This document shows positions 7,752 to 10,129 of a DNA stretch of 10,129 bases, piece after piece. Every line of letters starts with the position of its first letter. Position 1 is the first letter of the stretch. This stretch comes from Candidatus Altimarinota bacterium (GTDB lineage Bacteria; Patescibacteriota; Gracilibacteria; BD1-5; UBA2023), in contig CALREC010000009.1 of the NCBI GenBank assembly GCA_943355085.1, forward strand, positions 1 to 10,129. Reading direction: 5' to 3'. The notes beneath the pieces are model-generated. The model ran no database searches. It had not been told where the DNA came from and saw only the letters and a program-made list of their open reading frames with translations. The translations under genes were made by a program, and so were the position numbers.

Positions 7752-8525
7752 ATGTCATCGAATGCTCTTTTTATAGCTTATTGGACGATTGTTCGTAAGG
7801 AAGTGACTCGTTTTCTTCGTGTCTGGACACAAACACTCGTTCCGCCGATTATTACAACTACCCTCTATTATGTGATATTTGGGCAATTTATCGGGTCCCA
7901 ACTCTCTTCTATCGGAGGGCGAAGTTATATGGAATTCATCGTCCCAGGACTTGTTATCATGACGGTAATCACGAGTTCGTTTATGAATACGGTCTCGTCT
8001 TTCTATATGGCGAAATTTCAGAAAAATATCGAGGAAATACTCGTATCACCAACTCCATATTTGGTTATAATCCTCGGATTTATCACAGGAGGAATATTTC
8101 GTTGACTCCTGACTGGTTGATTGGTACTCGGGGTTGCCTTCTTTTTTACACACGTTACTTTTGCACATATTGGATTAACTCTTCTTTTTGCCTTTCTTAC
8201 ATCACTCCTTTTCTCGCTCATCTGACTACTTAATGGACTCTTGGCGAATTCTTTTGACGGGATCTCGATAGTACCAAACTTTGTCCTGACCCCACTTACC
8301 TATCTTGGTGGAGTATTCTACTCTATATCCATGCTTCCACCTTTTTGGCAGTCAATTTCTCGGTTTAATCCTATCCTCTATATGGTAGATGGCTTTCGTT
8401 ACAGTATGCACGGAACTTCTGATATCTCCCCATATATCTCACTCGGAGTCCTTTTCTTGTTTTCCCTCGTATTTTTTGTCATAAATTGGTTACTTTTTAA
8501 AAGAGGAAAAGGGATACGGGCTTAG
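7752..8525 (+). CDS. yadH: ABC-2 exporter permease subunit, YadH-like
   Basis: The protein has 257 residues (YadH of E. coli is about the same) from ATG 7752 to TAG 8523-8525. It has the ABC-2 membrane topology of about six hydrophobic segments: roughly 30-50, 70-90, 105-125, 130-165, 175-195 and 230-250. Family landmarks are TQTLVPPIITTTLYY near the N-terminus, FIVPGL, KNIEEILVSPTP, FVLTPLTYLGGVFYS and NPILYMVDGFRY. Three TGA codons (8103, 8118, 8223) read as glycine, in FRGLLTGG and FSLIGLLNG; as I recall, E. coli YadH has glycine at the first and third. Under the standard code the gene would appear split into two pieces. It forms a two-gene operon with the ATPase. The exported substrate is unknown. 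Confidence 0.93.
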
Positions 8526-8551
8526 TTAACGATTGTCTATCTTTTTTCTTC

Positions 8552-8578
8552 TTGCAAATCGCCAAATACCTCTATAAT
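8552..8578 (+). promoter_or_regulatory. Candidate promoter of the alpha-2-macroglobulin-like gene, overlapping the upstream terminator
   Basis: TTGCAA (8552-8557) and TATAAT (8573-8578) are 15 bp apart, exactly as in the tRNA promoter, and both -10 boxes are preceded by ACCTC. The -10 lies in the left arm and loop of the terminator hairpin. The leader to the ATG at 8670 would be about 85 bases. Confidence 0.45.
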
Positions 8579-8597
8579 CTCAAATAGAGGTATTTTT
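8564..8597 (+). terminator. Rho-independent terminator of the ABC exporter operon
   Basis: AAATACCTCTAT (8564-8575) pairs perfectly over 12 bp with ATAGAGGTATTT (8584-8595), with an eight-base loop and a T run at 8593-8597. It starts 38 bases after the permease stop codon. Confidence 0.8.
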
Positions 8598-8604
8598 ATG
8601 ACTT

Positions 8605-8623
8605 ACTCGCACTTCCTGCGAGT
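8605..8623 (+). other. Small GC-rich hairpin in the leader of the next gene
   Basis: ACTCGCA (8605-8611) pairs with TGCGAGT (8617-8623) around a five-base loop. It is not followed directly by a long T run, so it is not an evident terminator. It may stabilise the leader RNA or be a protein-binding stem. Confidence 0.35.
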
Positions 8624-8669
8624 TTCAGACATCTGTTTTTCTTGAGGTATTTTTTTATCCTTTTTTCTT

Positions 8670-10129
8670 ATGAAACTTTCTGAACTTTTTTTCAATCTTC
8701 GTTCGAAGATTCCGTCAGATAAACGCATCCTTTCGGGAATTATCGTGACAACAGTTGCCGTTCTCTCTGTCGGTGGATATCTTGGCTATCAAGAAATCTC
8801 CAAGCGATGGGCTATTCCCATGGTTTCCTGAGCGAACTTCTCTCTGGAATACCGAAAGATTCCATTTGATACAAAAAGTATCGATATTACATTTTCGAGC
8901 AATCTTGATCCCGCTTCACTCACGAATAAGAATGTGATGCTCAGTCCTTATTTGGAAGGGAAGGTGGAACTAAAAAATGGAAATACTATTTCTTATTCGC
9001 TCGATAAGAAGCTTACAATTGGTGAGACATATACATTGACCATTGGTTCGAGTGTACGTTCTGCCTACGGGAAAGAGCTTTGAAATGATCAGATTTTTAC
9101 TATTGAGGCTATTTCTGGAGCCAAGGCGACGAAGATTCTCCCCTCTGGTAAACTCGAAAATCTTGGACAAAATATCGTAGTACTCTTCAATATCCCCCTT
9201 GTACCACTGACGAATCTGGATGAGCGTGACAAGCTCACATGTCCTCTTGAGATTACCCCAAAGGTGGAAGGAAAATGCAAATGGACCAATGGAAATGTAT
9301 TGGAATTCATCCCAAATAAACCACTCGAGCTTGCGACAAAATACCACCTAAAGGTCTCAGATAAGCCAGGACTTTTGTATCCACTCGCATGAGTACTAGA
9401 AGATGATATCATCACTCCAAACCTCTCTATCTGGGCCGACTTAAAGAGTTTTGACCCTGTTATTGGAATGACTCTCGATGTTTCGGCTCCCGTCGATAAG
9501 AATGAACTTCTTACTCTTCTCTCGCTCACAAGCGAAAGTGGGAGTAAGATAGAAGCACAAATACAGAGTATTAAGAACGAAGACAAGATAGAGAGTGAGA
9601 CATCTTTCATCGTGACTCCGAAAACTGGTTCTTTTCTCTATGCGACGAGCTATGGACTTTCTATTAAGAAAGGCTTAAAGCCAAAATATGGAACCGAACC
9701 GCTCGCGGCTGATTTTACTACAACAGCGAAAAGTGCGGATTTTCTTTTGAATTCTCGGGTATATAGAAAGATATACAATACATCGGGTGCTCTTACAGAT
9801 ACTCGTGAATACAATACGAATGAGTATGTATTCATCCCGTCTGAAAATATCCTTTTCCGACAGACTTTTATGTCGGATGTGGGATTAGATAAGAATCTTT
9901 TCACCCTCAAGACGGTTTCAGGAAAACTTGTGGAATTTCGCCTTGCGTATGTAAAACAAGAAAAGTATGATGATAAGGGGAAAATTGTAGGGGAAGAAGA
10001 CAACAAGCGTATTATTGACATAGTACCAGTGGCTCCCTTGGGAAATAATACTTCGTATGAATTTACACTGAACAAGAAGGCAAATAATGCAGTTCCATCA
10101 GATGTAACTAAAACATATAAGACGGCACC
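8670..10129 (+). CDS. Membrane-anchored Ig-like (Big_5) protein, probable alpha-2-macroglobulin family, 3' end outside window
   Basis: From ATG 8670 the frame is open for 486 codons to the right edge, with TGA glycines at residues 54, 138 and 241. Residues 1-20 are basic and cytoplasmic, and residues 21-40 (SGIIVTTVAVLSVGGYLGY) are a single membrane anchor without a lipobox, so the rest faces outward. A Big_5/Ig-like domain spans about 57-147 (IDITFSSNLDPASLT, then LTIGETYTLTI). A second domain spans about 150-232, with PLTNLDERDKL, a cysteine pair (C191 and C203), GKCKW and LEFIPNKPLELATKYHLKV. That second segment matches the N-terminal macroglobulin-type domains of bacterial alpha-2-macroglobulins as I know them, which trap proteases in the envelope. 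The diagnostic thioester (CxEQ) region would lie beyond the window, so a generic Ig-like surface protein remains possible. Confidence 0.75.

Noticed and set aside
8103..8241. Permease apparently split into two genes
   Set aside because: The gap is caused by three TGA glycines; the frame is continuous from 7752 to 8525 and matches YadH throughout.
9089..10075. Long minus-strand ORFs (173 and 141 residues) opposite the last gene
   Set aside because: They are rich in Ser, Phe and Leu, as expected for antisense of a Lys/Glu-rich gene, and the plus frame has clear domains.
1..10129. CRISPR array, insertion sequence, prophage or defence island
   Set aside because: No regularly spaced repeats, transposase, integrase, terminal inverted repeats or nuclease/toxin motifs were seen on either strand.

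Overview
The window comes from a bacterium that reads UGA as glycine (translation table 25), so it belongs to the Gracilibacteria (BD1-5) or Absconditabacteria (SR1) side of the Patescibacteria/CPR. This is visible directly. Eight genes are each interrupted by in-frame TGA codons (34 counted), and wherever the family is known the TGA falls on a glycine, for example the G2 box of the histidine kinase, the C-terminal RGIGY motif of the response regulator, and conserved glycines of the YadG- and YadH-like ABC subunits. All complete genes stop at TAA or TAG. The DNA is visibly AT-rich and none of the start codons has an obvious Shine-Dalgarno sequence. Under the standard code the window looks like a field of broken genes. 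Under code 25 almost every gene is intact.

Layout. Positions 1-2371 (minus) hold the first ~790 codons of a very long secreted or surface protein with a signal peptide and tandem ~114-residue Ig/fibronectin-like repeats; its end lies outside the window. A 204-bp divergent regulatory region (2372-2575) carries a perfect 16-bp palindrome, a tandem 9-bp repeat and three hexamers spaced at 11 bp. Positions 2576-4949 (plus) form a compact operon: an OmpR/PhoB-type response regulator, a membrane histidine kinase, and a small lipoprotein whose start overlaps the kinase stop (TAATG). A 383-bp stretch (4950-5332) follows with only ambiguous short open frames on both strands. Positions 5333-6301 encode a secreted, charged, coiled-coil protein, closed by a long hairpin terminator. 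A tRNA-Leu(CAG) gene with its own promoter and terminator lies at 6468-6551. Positions 6795-8525 encode an ABC exporter pair very like E. coli YadG (ATPase) and YadH (ABC-2 permease), closed by a strong hairpin that also contains a promoter-like sequence. From 8670 to the right edge runs the N-terminal ~486 codons of a membrane-anchored protein with Big_5/Ig-like domains, most like a bacterial alpha-2-macroglobulin.

How the parts fit. Most of the window serves the cell envelope: a repeat-rich surface protein, a signalling system with a lipoprotein partner, a secreted coiled-coil protein, an exporter and a probable surface-anchored protease-trap protein. That suits a small host-attached bacterium, but that lifestyle is inferred from the lineage and not shown by the sequence. 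I found no CRISPR array, insertion sequence, phage gene or obvious new defence system. The most notable points are the recoding, the regulatory architecture of the divergent region, the lipoprotein coupled to the kinase, and the undeciphered 4950-5332 stretch.
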